From Streptomyces marianii (GTDB taxonomy: Bacteria; Actinomycetota; Actinomycetes; Streptomycetales; Streptomycetaceae): a stretch of DNA of 64,000 nt. A program made the position numbers and the translations under genes. Of this stretch, positions 16,195 through 24,409 are shown one piece after another; the stretch's first letter is position 1, and each line of letters opens with the position of its first letter. The stretch covers positions 6,127,001-6,191,000 of the forward strand of contig NZ_VAWE01000001.1 in the NCBI RefSeq assembly GCF_005795905.1, in the 5' to 3' direction. Under the pieces are notes generated by a model that was not told where the DNA came from, searched no databases, and was given only the letters and a program-made list of their open reading frames with translations.

Positions 16195-19100
16195 TTAAGG
16201 ACGCGCGTCCTGTCCGCCCCGCTCCTTGATGACGGCCTCTATGGCGGCGGCGGTCACGCGCAGGGTGCGCCACTGGAAGACCTCCGCCACGGAGAGCTCC
16301 ACGCGGAACAGCTCCGACATGCGGAGGACCAAGCGGACAGCGACGATGGAGCTGCCGCCCAACTCCTGGAAGTCGTCGTCCAGCCCGATCTGCTCCACAC
16401 CTACGGCCTGTTGCCACAGCGAAGCCAGTGCCTTTTCGACGTTGCTCTTCGGGGGAACGTAGGGCGTCTCCACCTGCCGCTTGACAAGGGAGCCCACGGA
16501 GAGCGTGGGCGTGCTGCCGGCCACCGTCGACGCGACCCGGTCCGCCTGCTTCTCGCGCCTGCGCAACCCGCCGGGGCTCACGATCACCTGCGGGCCCGAG
16601 CGGGTCGCCAGGATCGAGCGCAGGATCCCGGCTCCTTCGAGGGAGGTGATGGCGCCTTCGGCGTAGACGTCCAGTACGTGCTTCGAGCGCAGGGCCATGC
16701 CTGTCTCCGACCACTGTGGCCAGTTGATCGAGACCACATGGCGACCAGTGCCCCACTGGGCCTGGGCATAGGCGTCGAGGAACGCGTTCGCGCCGGAGTA
16801 GTCGGACTGACCGTAGTCGCCCGTGACGGCCGCGATGGACGAGTACAGCACGAAGAGAGCGGGCCGGAACACTCGGTCAAGGACGTAGGTGCCGTGGATC
16901 TTCGGCGTGACGACCCGTCCGACGGCCTCGGCCGAGCGTAGCTCGATGAGACCGCCCCCCGCGACACCCGCGAGATGGAAGACGCCGGACACGCGGCCGA
17001 ACGTGCGCATCACCTCCGCACGGATCGCGCGCATCCGTTCCTCGTCCGCGACGTCGCCGGCGCGCACCATCACTTGGCCGCCGGCCTCCTCCAACGCGAG
17101 GACCGCACGGATCCGCTGGACCAGCGTCTCGTCCCGCGAGTCCTCGACGAGCGAGGCCCACTCCGAGCGGGGCGGCAGCCCTGACCGCCCCACCAGCACC
17201 AGTCGCGCCCGTACGAGTCCCGCCAGCTGCGCGGCGAGCTCCAGGCCGAGACCACCGAGGCCACCCGTGATGACGTAGACGCCCTGCTCCTCCAGGACGG
17301 ACGGAACGCCCTCCGCTCCGTCCAACTCGATCCGGGAGTGGGAGGCCACCCACCTTTTGCGACCGCGGTACGCCACCTCCCGCTCGTCCGCCCCCGACAT
17401 GAGCTCCTGGAACAACTGGCCGGAGACGACGTCCGCGGAACCCGTCCCGATGTCGATCCCTCGGATGGTGACGGAGTCCATCTCACGAGGCGCGGTCTTG
17501 ATCAGCCCGCGCACGGCGGCCTTCACCGGATGCAGGTCGCCCTCGCCGAAGACGTCCTGCATGCCGCACGTCACGACGGAGACCTCCAAACCGTTTGCGG
17601 AGGCCCGGCCGGTGAGTTCCTGAAGTGCCGCGAGCAGGCTGTACAGGCCCTGGTCGAGGAGGGTGCGGATCGTGGCCTGCCGCGTGCGCGAGGGCCAGCC
17701 GCTGAGGAGCCAGGCGTGCACGACGTGGAGCCGGGAGTGCCCGGCCTCCAGGATGCGTGTGATCAGCCGTGCGTAGTCGGCGGTCTCCCGCGGCCGGATG
17801 GTGAAGCGTCCGTCTACCGTCTCCGCGAACTCCCTGCCAGGGCTTACGACGATGACGTCCCGGGACGCGTCCCGCGCCAGCCGGAGCAGCCCCTTGGTCA
17901 CGGAGTCGCCTGGTGGGGCGAACACGATCCACGCACCCCCCTTGTCCTCCGCCCTCCCCCCGTCGGCGGCGGGCGCGGACGGAAGACTCGTCTCGGTCCA
18001 TGTGGGGACGTAGAACGGACCGCTGTCCTCGGGGGCGGACTCGTCTCCCGCGCTGTCCTCGGGCACGGCGGGATCCACCCAGAACCGATCACGGTCGTAG
18101 GGGTACGTCGGGGCGTGGACCCGGCAGCGTTCCTCGCGGGACCAGTAGCGGTCCCACTGCACGGAGACACCGTGCGACCACAGCGTGCCGACGCCCTCCA
18201 GCAGCACCTGCACATCGTCACGCTCGTCCTGGCCACCTCTGATCATCGGGGCGACCACAACCGGTGCCGGCGCGCTTTTCGCCATGTCGCTGATCAGATG
18301 CGTCAGAGCGTGTCCGGGGCCCACCTCCGCGAAGGCATATCCACCGTCCGTGAGCAGCACCCGTGCGGCGTCAGAGAAACGGACGCACGTGCGGACGTGG
18401 CGCGCCCAGAACGCCGGGTCCGTGGCCTGGTGCGCGGTGATCCAGTCGCCCGTCACGGTCGACACGAAGGGAATCGCGGGTGGCTGTAGCCGTACACGGT
18501 CGACCCGCTTCTGGAACTCCTCCAGCACGGGCTCCATCATCCGGGAATGGAAGGCGTGCGAGGTGCGCAGCTGCGTGGTGCCCACACCGCGCCGGGACAA
18601 GGACTCCCGCAGACGCTCGATGGCGTCGGTGGGGCCGGAGACCACGCAGATGTCCGGGGCGTTGACGGCTGCGACGTCCACGTCGGTGGTCAGCAAGGGC
18701 ATGAGCTCGGCCTCTGAGAGGAAGACCGCCATCATGGAGCCGACCGGCAACGACTCCACCAGCGCCCCGCGGTCGGCGACGAGTCGCAGCGCGTCGTCGA
18801 ACTCCATTACCCCCGCCAGAGTCGCCGCAACGTACTCCCCGACGCTGTGACCCACCATCGCGCTGGGTTCGAGGCCCCAGGACCGCAGGAGGGAGGCGAG
18901 CGCGTACTCGACCGAGAAGAGAGTCGGCTGAGTGACCGACGTATGGTCGATCCGGCTGTGACCGTCTGTGCTGGCGTCACCGGCGAACAGGATGCCCTTG
19001 AGGTCCAGCCCGTGCGACGCGCGGAGTACCTCCGCGCACCGGTCGATCGCGGCGGCGAACTCGGGCTCGTGGGCGTAGAGCCCGCGTGCCATGCCCGCGT

Positions 19101-20721
19101 ACTGGGAACCCTGCCCAGGCATCAGGTAGGCGAGCTTCGGCGTGAGGCTACGGGGAACCGCGTGCACGGAGGCACTCAGGCGCCCGTCGCTCAACTGCCG
19201 TACGGCGTCTCCCTTCACACCGACCACCAGGGCGTGCCGCAGCGGATGGCCGGCGCGCCCTTCGGTGAGGGTGTACGAGATATCGGCCAGGGAGTCCTTG
19301 GTCTCGCTCAGGTACGTGCCGAACTGGTTCCCCATGGACGCGACGGCGGCTGTTGTACGGGCCGAGAAGGTGAGCAGGTGGTACGGGCGTTGGGACAGCT
19401 GGGGGGCGACCACGGGCGGCTGCTCCAGGATCACGTGCGCGTTGGTGCCGCCCACCCCGAAGGAACTAACCCCCGCCCTACGGGGCGTTCGGGACTCCCG
19501 CCACGTCGTCGTCTCGTCCACCACGTAGAAGGGGCCGCCGTCGAAGTCAATACGGGGGTTCGGCTCGCTGAAGTTCAGACTGGCGGGTATGACCCCTTCC
19601 CGCACACTGTGCACGGCCTTGATTAGACCGCAGATCCCGGCGGCCGCACCGAGGTGCCCCACGTTCCCCTTGACCGAGCCCAGACCGCAGTCACGGCTGC
19701 CCCGGCGACCGGCACCGTAGACCCGGTTGAGTGCCGCAACCTCGATGGGATCACCCACCAGAGTGCCCGTGCCGTGCCCCTCGACGTAACCGACCGACTT
19801 CGGATCGATGGCCGCGTGGCGCAGGGCCGCCGTCACGACCTCTACCTGGCCGGTCTCGCTCGGCGCCGCGTAAGCGGACTTACTGGCACCGTCGTTGTTG
19901 ATCGCCGAACCGAGTATGACGGCATGAATGGCGTCACGATCGGCGACGGCCTGGCTCAGCCGCTTCAGGACCACGACGCCGGCGCCGGCCCCGAACACGG
20001 TCCCCGACGCCTTGGCGTCGAAGGGCCGGATGACTCCGTCGTCGGCCAGGAAACCCGAGCCCTCGCTGTACTGGTACCCGAGGGCCATCGGGATGGGGAT
20101 CTCGACGCCGCCGGCGATGGCCATGTCGCACTCGTCGTTCAGCAGCGCAGAGCACGCCATGTGCACCGTGACAAGAGAAGTCGAGCAGGCGGTCACACTG
20201 TTGATGGAAGGGCCGCGCAGCCCCAGCCGGAAGGAGACGTTCGTCGCCATGAAGTCGGCGTGATTGGCCATGCGGGCACGTGCCTCACCCATCGCCGCCA
20301 GGAAGCGGGGGTTGGCACGGACGTTGTAGCCGAGGTACTCGTTGTTCCGGGCGCCGGAGTACATGCCGATGCGGCCCCCGAAGGTGCCCGGGTCGTATCC
20401 CGCGTCCTGAAGGGCGGTGTGGCAGACCTCCAGCAGGACACGGAACTGAGGGTCCATGGCCTCGGCTTCGCGCGGGGTGATGCCGAACAGGGCGGGTTCG
20501 AAGAGGTCGAAGGCGTCGAGCAACGCGGCGACCTTGACGTAGTCGGGATCCGTCAAGTACTGCCTCGCTACCCCCGCGCGGCGGAGCTGTTCGTCGCTCA
20601 GTTCGGTCAACGACGCAATGCCGGACTGTAGATTGCTCCAGAACTCGGCCAGATCACGAGCACCGGGAAACCTGCCTGCCATCCCTACGATGGCGATCGA
20701 GTCTTCTCTTCCGCCTGTCAC
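16195..20721 (-). CDS. Type I polyketide synthase module, KS-AT-KR-ACP
   Basis: 1508 residues. KS (about 8-430): Cys in SVTACSTSLVTVH near 178, His in EGHGTGT and KGNVGHLGAA. AT (about 530-830): GHSVGEYVAAT near 623 and HAFHS near 722, the pattern of malonyl-CoA-specific AT domains. KR (about 1150-1330): nucleotide loop ITGGLGGLGLELA and active-site Ser/Tyr in LYSSIAA and QSDYSGANA. ACP near the C-terminus: ELGGSSIVAVRL. No dehydratase, loading domain, thioesterase or obvious docking region. It should extend a pre-made acyl chain by one malonyl unit and reduce the ketone to a hydroxyl, or act iteratively. GTG start after GAGG. Last gene of a leftward operon. Confidence 0.93.
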   Translation of the reverse strand: MTGGREDSIAIVGMAGRFPGARDLAEFWSNLQSGIASLTELSDEQLRRAGVARQYLTDPDYVKVAALLDAFDLFEPALFGITPREAEAMDPQFRVLLEVCHTALQDAGYDPGTFGGRIGMYSGARNNEYLGYNVRANPRFLAAMGEARARMANHADFMATNVSFRLGLRGPSINSVTACSTSLVTVHMACSALLNDECDMAIAGGVEIPIPMALGYQYSEGSGFLADDGVIRPFDAKASGTVFGAGAGVVVLKRLSQAVADRDAIHAVILGSAINNDGASKSAYAAPSETGQVEVVTAALRHAAIDPKSVGYVEGHGTGTLVGDPIEVAALNRVYGAGRRGSRDCGLGSVKGNVGHLGAAAGICGLIKAVHSVREGVIPASLNFSEPNPRIDFDGGPFYVVDETTTWRESRTPRRAGVSSFGVGGTNAHVILEQPPVVAPQLSQRPYHLLTFSARTTAAVASMGNQFGTYLSETKDSLADISYTLTEGRAGHPLRHALVVGVKGDAVRQLSDGRLSASVHAVPRSLTPKLAYLMPGQGSQYAGMARGLYAHEPEFAAAIDRCAEVLRASHGLDLKGILFAGDASTDGHSRIDHTSVTQPTLFSVEYALASLLRSWGLEPSAMVGHSVGEYVAATLAGVMEFDDALRLVADRGALVESLPVGSMMAVFLSEAELMPLLTTDVDVAAVNAPDICVVSGPTDAIERLRESLSRRGVGTTQLRTSHAFHSRMMEPVLEEFQKRVDRVRLQPPAIPFVSTVTGDWITAHQATDPAFWARHVRTCVRFSDAARVLLTDGGYAFAEVGPGHALTHLISDMAKSAPAPVVVAPMIRGGQDERDDVQVLLEGVGTLWSHGVSVQWDRYWSREERCRVHAPTYPYDRDRFWVDPAVPEDSAGDESAPEDSGPFYVPTWTETSLPSAPAADGGRAEDKGGAWIVFAPPGDSVTKGLLRLARDASRDVIVVSPGREFAETVDGRFTIRPRETADYARLITRILEAGHSRLHVVHAWLLSGWPSRTRQATIRTLLDQGLYSLLAALQELTGRASANGLEVSVVTCGMQDVFGEGDLHPVKAAVRGLIKTAPREMDSVTIRGIDIGTGSADVVSGQLFQELMSGADEREVAYRGRKRWVASHSRIELDGAEGVPSVLEEQGVYVITGGLGGLGLELAAQLAGLVRARLVLVGRSGLPPRSEWASLVEDSRDETLVQRIRAVLALEEAGGQVMVRAGDVADEERMRAIRAEVMRTFGRVSGVFHLAGVAGGGLIELRSAEAVGRVVTPKIHGTYVLDRVFRPALFVLYSSIAAVTGDYGQSDYSGANAFLDAYAQAQWGTGRHVVSINWPQWSETGMALRSKHVLDVYAEGAITSLEGAGILRSILATRSGPQVIVSPGGLRRREKQADRVASTVAGSTPTLSVGSLVKRQVETPYVPPKSNVEKALASLWQQAVGVEQIGLDDDFQELGGSSIVAVRLVLRMSELFRVELSVAEVFQWRTLRVTAAAIEAVIKERGGQDARP

Positions 20722-20760
20722 AGCGCCTCACTTCTCAGGTCACTCGCACACACACTGGTC

Positions 20761-22041
20761 CTACTTGCCGGCCCCACGGTTGTCCCCCATGCGCGTCTTC
20801 GCGGATCCGCTCACGAGGCCCGCGAACGCGGGGCAGCCTGCGGCGTCGGCCGGAAGCTCTGAGAGGTCCACTCCCTCGAACACCTCGTTATGCCCCGGGC
20901 CCACCTCTTCGGCGACAGCCCGCAGGCGGGTGAGATCGAAGCCGTACATACGTGCCGCGTTCCCGGACAGGATCTTCTCCGCCTCGGCGACCGGAAGGCC
21001 TTTGAGCGCTGCCTGAATGGCGGCCTTGGAGTACGGATACGAGGCTTCCAGGTGCGGGTAGTCGCTCCCCCACAAAATCTTGTCGATGCCGATCTGATCC
21101 CGGATTCCGACCTCGGAGGGATGCATGAAGGTGGCACCTGCGTGGCACTGACGGTGCCAGTACTCGCTCGGCCGCAGGGAAAGGTCGTCAATCGCGCTGT
21201 CGGCGTCGTACGCCATGTCAGTGCCGCCGCCCTTGCCGCGCATGGAATCGAAGATGCGATCCATCTTCCGCAGCTCCCTGGGAATCCAGCCGATGCCGGA
21301 CTCGGTGAGGATGACCTTCAGCCCCGGGTGCCGCTCCAACACGCCTCCCAGCACCAGATGACGGAACCTGCTGATGTCCCACCACCGCAGGTCCAGGAGG
21401 AAGAACATGTCGTCGAGCTGCGTCGATCCGGTTCGTGGGCCCGCGCCGCCGCCATGGCAATTGACCGGGACCTCAAGCTCCGTGCAGACTTCCCACAGCT
21501 TGTCGTAGGAGGAGTGACGGTAGAGCGGGGGGACACCCGATCCGGGCGGTGCGCCCGGCAGCAGGACGCCGCCCGTCAGTCCGGCCTCGCGGGCCCATTT
21601 CACCTCCGCCACGGCCGCGTCGACGTCGTGCAGCATGACCTGGAACACACCGGCTCGGCGCCCGGGGGCGTCCTGACAGAACTCCAGAAGCCACCTGTTG
21701 TGTGCTTTGAGGCCGGCCCAGCGGTACTCCAGGTCACGCGCACTCGCCACCGCTCCTTGGCTGCTTGCCAGCGAGGACGAGGCGAAGAACGGGGGAACCG
21801 TATTCGGGTAGATGACCTCCGCCACGATCCCGTCCGACTCCAACTCGCTCAGGCGTCGCGACGAGTCCCAGTTCCGGGAGGCGTTCCGACCCTTCATGTC
21901 CTCGTAAGGGATCACGAAGTTCTTCGCCCAGTCGTCGAAATCCTCGACGTAGGCGGGATCCAGATAGTCCCGGTACTGCTTGAGGTCTGCCCCCGCGTGA
22001 CAGTCCGCGGAGATCACGATGTGACGGTTATCGTTCGTCAT
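20761..22041 (-). CDS. Amidohydrolase family protein (Amidohydro_2, PF04909 type)
   Basis: 426-residue metal-dependent hydrolase or decarboxylase of the TIM-barrel amidohydrolase superfamily. Metal-site features: SADCHAGAD near the N-terminus, PVNCHGGGAG centrally, and LWGSDYPHLE near residue 330 with the catalytic Asp. This actinobacterial branch has no well-known natural substrate. It lies 39 nt upstream of the PKS and 84 nt downstream of the 41-residue peptide gene in one leftward operon. In this context it might hydrolyse an amide or ester intermediate, or decarboxylate; the sequence does not say which. Confidence 0.83.
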   Translation of the reverse strand: MTNDNRHIVISADCHAGADLKQYRDYLDPAYVEDFDDWAKNFVIPYEDMKGRNASRNWDSSRRLSELESDGIVAEVIYPNTVPPFFASSSLASSQGAVASARDLEYRWAGLKAHNRWLLEFCQDAPGRRAGVFQVMLHDVDAAVAEVKWAREAGLTGGVLLPGAPPGSGVPPLYRHSSYDKLWEVCTELEVPVNCHGGGAGPRTGSTQLDDMFFLLDLRWWDISRFRHLVLGGVLERHPGLKVILTESGIGWIPRELRKMDRIFDSMRGKGGGTDMAYDADSAIDDLSLRPSEYWHRQCHAGATFMHPSEVGIRDQIGIDKILWGSDYPHLEASYPYSKAAIQAALKGLPVAEAEKILSGNAARMYGFDLTRLRAVAEEVGPGHNEVFEGVDLSELPADAAGCPAFAGLVSGSAKTRMGDNRGAGK

Positions 22042-22125
22042 GCGCGTCTCTTTCTAGCCCCTCGATGAACGGGGGCGGCGAAGCCCCATGTGCTTACGCC
22101 GCCCCCTGCTTGTGGAACCAACTGA

Positions 22126-22251
22126 TCAGATTCGCGCGTAGCTGAAGCTGTACGCGGTGCTCTCAGTCTCCTCAAGCTCCTCCGCCTCGTCGACGGAGAC
22201 GAGCTCCTCGTCGAGGTTCCAGGACTGAGACTGAACGTTGACGTCCCGCAT
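22126..22251 (-). CDS. 41-residue acidic peptide, candidate ribosomal precursor
   Basis: A short gene with an excellent ribosome binding site: AAAGGAGGTGTGAA directly before ATG at 22251. The peptide begins MRDVNVQSQSWNLDEELV, has a very acidic middle (SVDEAEELEETE), then switches to an aromatic, hydroxyl-rich tail STAYSFSYARI. This leader-then-core contrast is typical of ribosomal natural-product precursors. It lies between the M29-like hydrolase and amidohydrolase genes in the same operon (gaps about 60-85 nt). No double-Gly site, Cys or known leader motif is visible. It could instead be a small regulatory or scaffold protein. I do not recognise a family. Confidence 0.7.
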   Translation of the reverse strand: MRDVNVQSQSWNLDEELVSVDEAEELEETESTAYSFSYARI

Positions 22252-22310
22252 TTCACACCTCCTTTCCTCGGTGGCAAACTTGACGAGCCGAGCGGATGCA
22301 CGACTCGGGA

Positions 22311-23276
22311 TCAGGGGAGAAAGTGGTGATCGCCTTCAGGGATGATGAAGTCCATGTGGGCCCCAGTGATGCCTTCACCGAAGCCGATGTGCATGACGCC
22401 CGCGCCCTCGTTCAGCTGCGAGTTGTAGCGCCAGTCCACGTTCGGCAGCAGCGCCAGGTTGGTCCCGATACCCAGCTCAAGGGCCTGGAGGCCGTGATCC
22501 GGATTGGTTACGTCGAGCAGCTCCTCGGTGAAGTCCCTGCCTCCCGCACGTACCCTGGTGAGCACGTTGTCCTTCAACGACAAGGTGATCGAGCCGAGGT
22601 CCGACATCTCCGCGCGGAGTCGGTTGGCCCGCCGGATTCGTGCGTCGCCCACCTCGGTACAGCGTGGATCCCGCGCCGCCAGAACGCCGGAGGCGTGGAC
22701 GGTCCCCTCCATGCTGAAGACGTCGTCACCGGTGGACGGCTGCTTGGTGATGGATAGCTCGCAGCAGCTGCCGATGCTCACCCAGTCGCCGGCACCGATC
22801 TCTGCACGAGGCCAGGCATCCACCGTGAGTGAGGGCCCGAGCGAACACACCAGACGCGTGGCACCGGTGTCTTCGCCGGAGGGGGCGGGAGGGCCGAAGA
22901 CGACCTTCTTTGCTCCGCTGCGCAGCCCGTCAATCCAGTACGTCGCCGTCTCGGCTGCCTTGAGGTAATCCGTCAGCAAGGTCATTTTCAGGGTGTAGCT
23001 GGCCGCTTCGGGGGTGCCGTCAAAGCTGGCTATGGGTACGACGAGAACCTTGTGGTGCTTGAAAAGGATCCTGATCTTCTTGCTGATGAGGTGGTGACTG
23101 AGGAGAAGGACGACATTTGAGCCGGCTGGCAGCGTGGGGACGTCGTCGATCGGCACGTACCTCAGTCCGTAGCCGACTGCCTCCGAGCCGAGTGAAGCAT
23201 CATCAGTGACGGCAACTATGTCACCCTCTGGAAAAATCTGCCGAAGGCAACCGGTCGGATTCACGATGTCTTGCAT
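22311..23276 (-). CDS. M29-like metallopeptidase-family protein
   Basis: About 321 residues, similar in its C-terminal half to the M29 (leucyl aminopeptidase-like/NicX-like) family: ALELGIGTNLALLP, then NEGAGVMHIGFGEGITGAHMDFIIPEG, where the His-x-Asp and Glu positions match the metal ligands. The N-terminal half is more divergent. ATG 23276 is preferred because AAGGAG lies 6 nt upstream; an ATG at 23291 overlaps that site. Its position between the GNAT and the 41-residue peptide suggests it trims or otherwise hydrolyses the ribosomal peptide or a conjugate. M29-related proteins can also be dioxygenases, so peptidase activity is inference. Confidence 0.7.
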   Translation of the reverse strand: MQDIVNPTGCLRQIFPEGDIVAVTDDASLGSEAVGYGLRYVPIDDVPTLPAGSNVVLLLSHHLISKKIRILFKHHKVLVVPIASFDGTPEAASYTLKMTLLTDYLKAAETATYWIDGLRSGAKKVVFGPPAPSGEDTGATRLVCSLGPSLTVDAWPRAEIGAGDWVSIGSCCELSITKQPSTGDDVFSMEGTVHASGVLAARDPRCTEVGDARIRRANRLRAEMSDLGSITLSLKDNVLTRVRAGGRDFTEELLDVTNPDHGLQALELGIGTNLALLPNVDWRYNSQLNEGAGVMHIGFGEGITGAHMDFIIPEGDHHFLP

Positions 23277-23301
23277 ACTGGTCTCCTTCATCGGACAGAA
23301 C

Positions 23302-23919
23302 TCACTTGCCCGGTTCGCTGTACGGCAGTATCGGGTTCTGCTTGATGAACTCGTCGAGGACGAGCCGCGCCGCAGCCTTTTCAGCAGGCGGAATGATGGA
23401 TGACGGTTCCCTCAGCGCATAGTACTCATCTCTGAGTATGGAACCGATGAGGGCGTCGTAGTACTGCCCATCAAGAAAGAAGTAATCCCTGAGGATACCT
23501 TCGATCTTCATGATTCCGGAGCAGAAATTCTCGACGGCACCCCTGTTGAAGACACCGCAGTTGAACTCAACCCGATGGGCATTTCGTGAATCGAACAGCA
23601 TCCCCACGAGAAGAATCACAGATTCCAGGCCGAATCCGGCTCCCCACATTTCGGGGTCACCGATCATGGATCCCACTACGTAGTTGCCCGGAGTGTCGGT
23701 CTGTTTCCAGCTGACGACTCCAATCGCCTGATCGTCATCCGTGCAGACAAGCAAAAACTCGTCGTCGATGCGATTGAGGAAAGTCTCCACGTCGGTCGGG
23801 CTCATGTATGCCTGGATTCCGGAAGCGTATACCCAGGTCTTCGAGGAGGTCCACTTCGAAATAATCTCGTAGTCGTCCCGAGTTACGGGAGCCAGCGTTA
23901 CAGAGTACTTATTCTTCAT
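23302..23919 (-). CDS. GNAT-family N-acyltransferase (RimJ/RimL type)
   Basis: About 205 residues. The fold signature is visible in DDQAIGVVSWKQTD (strand 4 region), MWGAGFGLESVILLVGMLF (the acyl-CoA loop with GxGxx) and HRVEFNCGVFNRGAVENFC (the usual N-x-x-S/A helix). ATG 23919 is the likely start; a GTG at 23946 is possible and neither has a strong site. It is the first gene of the leftward operon that holds the M29-like protein, the 41-residue peptide, the amidohydrolase and the PKS. In goadvionin biosynthesis a GNAT joins a polyketide acyl chain to a ribosomal peptide, so a similar role here is a testable idea. Confidence 0.82.
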   Translation of the reverse strand: MKNKYSVTLAPVTRDDYEIISKWTSSKTWVYASGIQAYMSPTDVETFLNRIDDEFLLVCTDDDQAIGVVSWKQTDTPGNYVVGSMIGDPEMWGAGFGLESVILLVGMLFDSRNAHRVEFNCGVFNRGAVENFCSGIMKIEGILRDYFFLDGQYYDALIGSILRDEYYALREPSSIIPPAEKAAARLVLDEFIKQNPILPYSEPGK

Positions 23920-24002
23920 TAAGTTCCAACCGTATTGTGGCGACACCCGGGAGCTTCAAGACGGGAATAAGCTAGCTGGCTATTACCGGGAGTGAAAGGC
24001 AA

Positions 24003-24020
24003 GTGGCAAGTTCTCGCCAT
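24003..24020. promoter_or_regulatory. Palindromic operator candidate, copy 2
   Basis: GTGGCAAGTTCTCGCCAT matches the element at 8856-8873 at 15 of 18 positions. It lies about 85 bp upstream of the GNAT start and 180 bp upstream of the double-Gly peptide gene, within their shared divergent promoter region (23920-24203). Confidence 0.5.
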
Positions 24021-24108
24021 CGCGCAGTCCGTGCCACGAAGGCGTCCCGCGCTGGTTACAGTCCCATGGTTCGAGTCTCGCGTGCGTGCAGTGGTTCCGA
24101 CAGGGGAA

Positions 24109-24126
24109 GTGACGAGTTTTCGCCAG
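24109..24126. promoter_or_regulatory. Palindromic operator candidate, copy 3
   Basis: GTGACGAGTTTTCGCCAG matches copy 1 at 13 of 18 positions. It lies 77 bp upstream of the double-Gly peptide start, closer to its likely promoter than copy 2. It is the weakest copy. Confidence 0.35.
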
Positions 24127-24203
24127 TTCGGCCGGCATCTTGCTTTCCCCTCGGTAAGGCTGCTTGGGTGGTCAGCGTTCGTCGAACGAAAGGAGGTGCC
24201 AAG

Positions 24204-24317
24204 ATGGGTAACGATGAATTCGAGACGGTGGATATCCGTGCTCTCGATGACGTCGAGCTGGACGACGTTGTCGGTGGTTCTGACACGGTCGTGCCGTTCG
24301 GCAAGACTCCGAACTGA
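24204..24317 (+). CDS. Double-Gly-leader precursor peptide, 37 residues
   Basis: A very short gene with a strong site, AAGGAGGTGCCAAG, before ATG 24204. The acidic leader MGNDEFETVDIRALDD continues into VELDDVVGG, a classic double-Gly processing motif with Leu and Val at the expected spacing before GG. Cleavage after GG would release a 12-residue core, SDTVVPFGKTPN. A C39-peptidase ABC exporter two genes downstream is the expected processing enzyme. The core has no Cys and only Ser/Thr as modifiable residues, so lanthionine or thiazole chemistry is not suggested. A perfect terminator hairpin follows directly. Confidence 0.85.
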   Translation: MGNDEFETVDIRALDDVELDDVVGGSDTVVPFGKTPN

Positions 24318-24321
24318 TTAG

Positions 24322-24370
24322 TTGGGCGGCATGAGGGCCGATCCATGGCCCTCATGCCGCCCAATATTTT
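24322..24370 (+). terminator. Intrinsic terminator/attenuator after the precursor peptide gene
   Basis: A perfect 18-bp stem (TTGGGCGGCATGAGGGCC at 24322-24339; partner 24347-24364) with a 7-nt loop is followed by TATTTT. It starts 4 nt after the peptide stop and 46 nt before the next gene. It should stop most transcripts, giving more peptide message than enzyme message, as is usual for precursor-peptide operons. Confidence 0.85.
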
Positions 24371-24409
24371 CCCGCTAGCCACTCGCATCCGACTGTCACG
24401 GGGGCGAAT

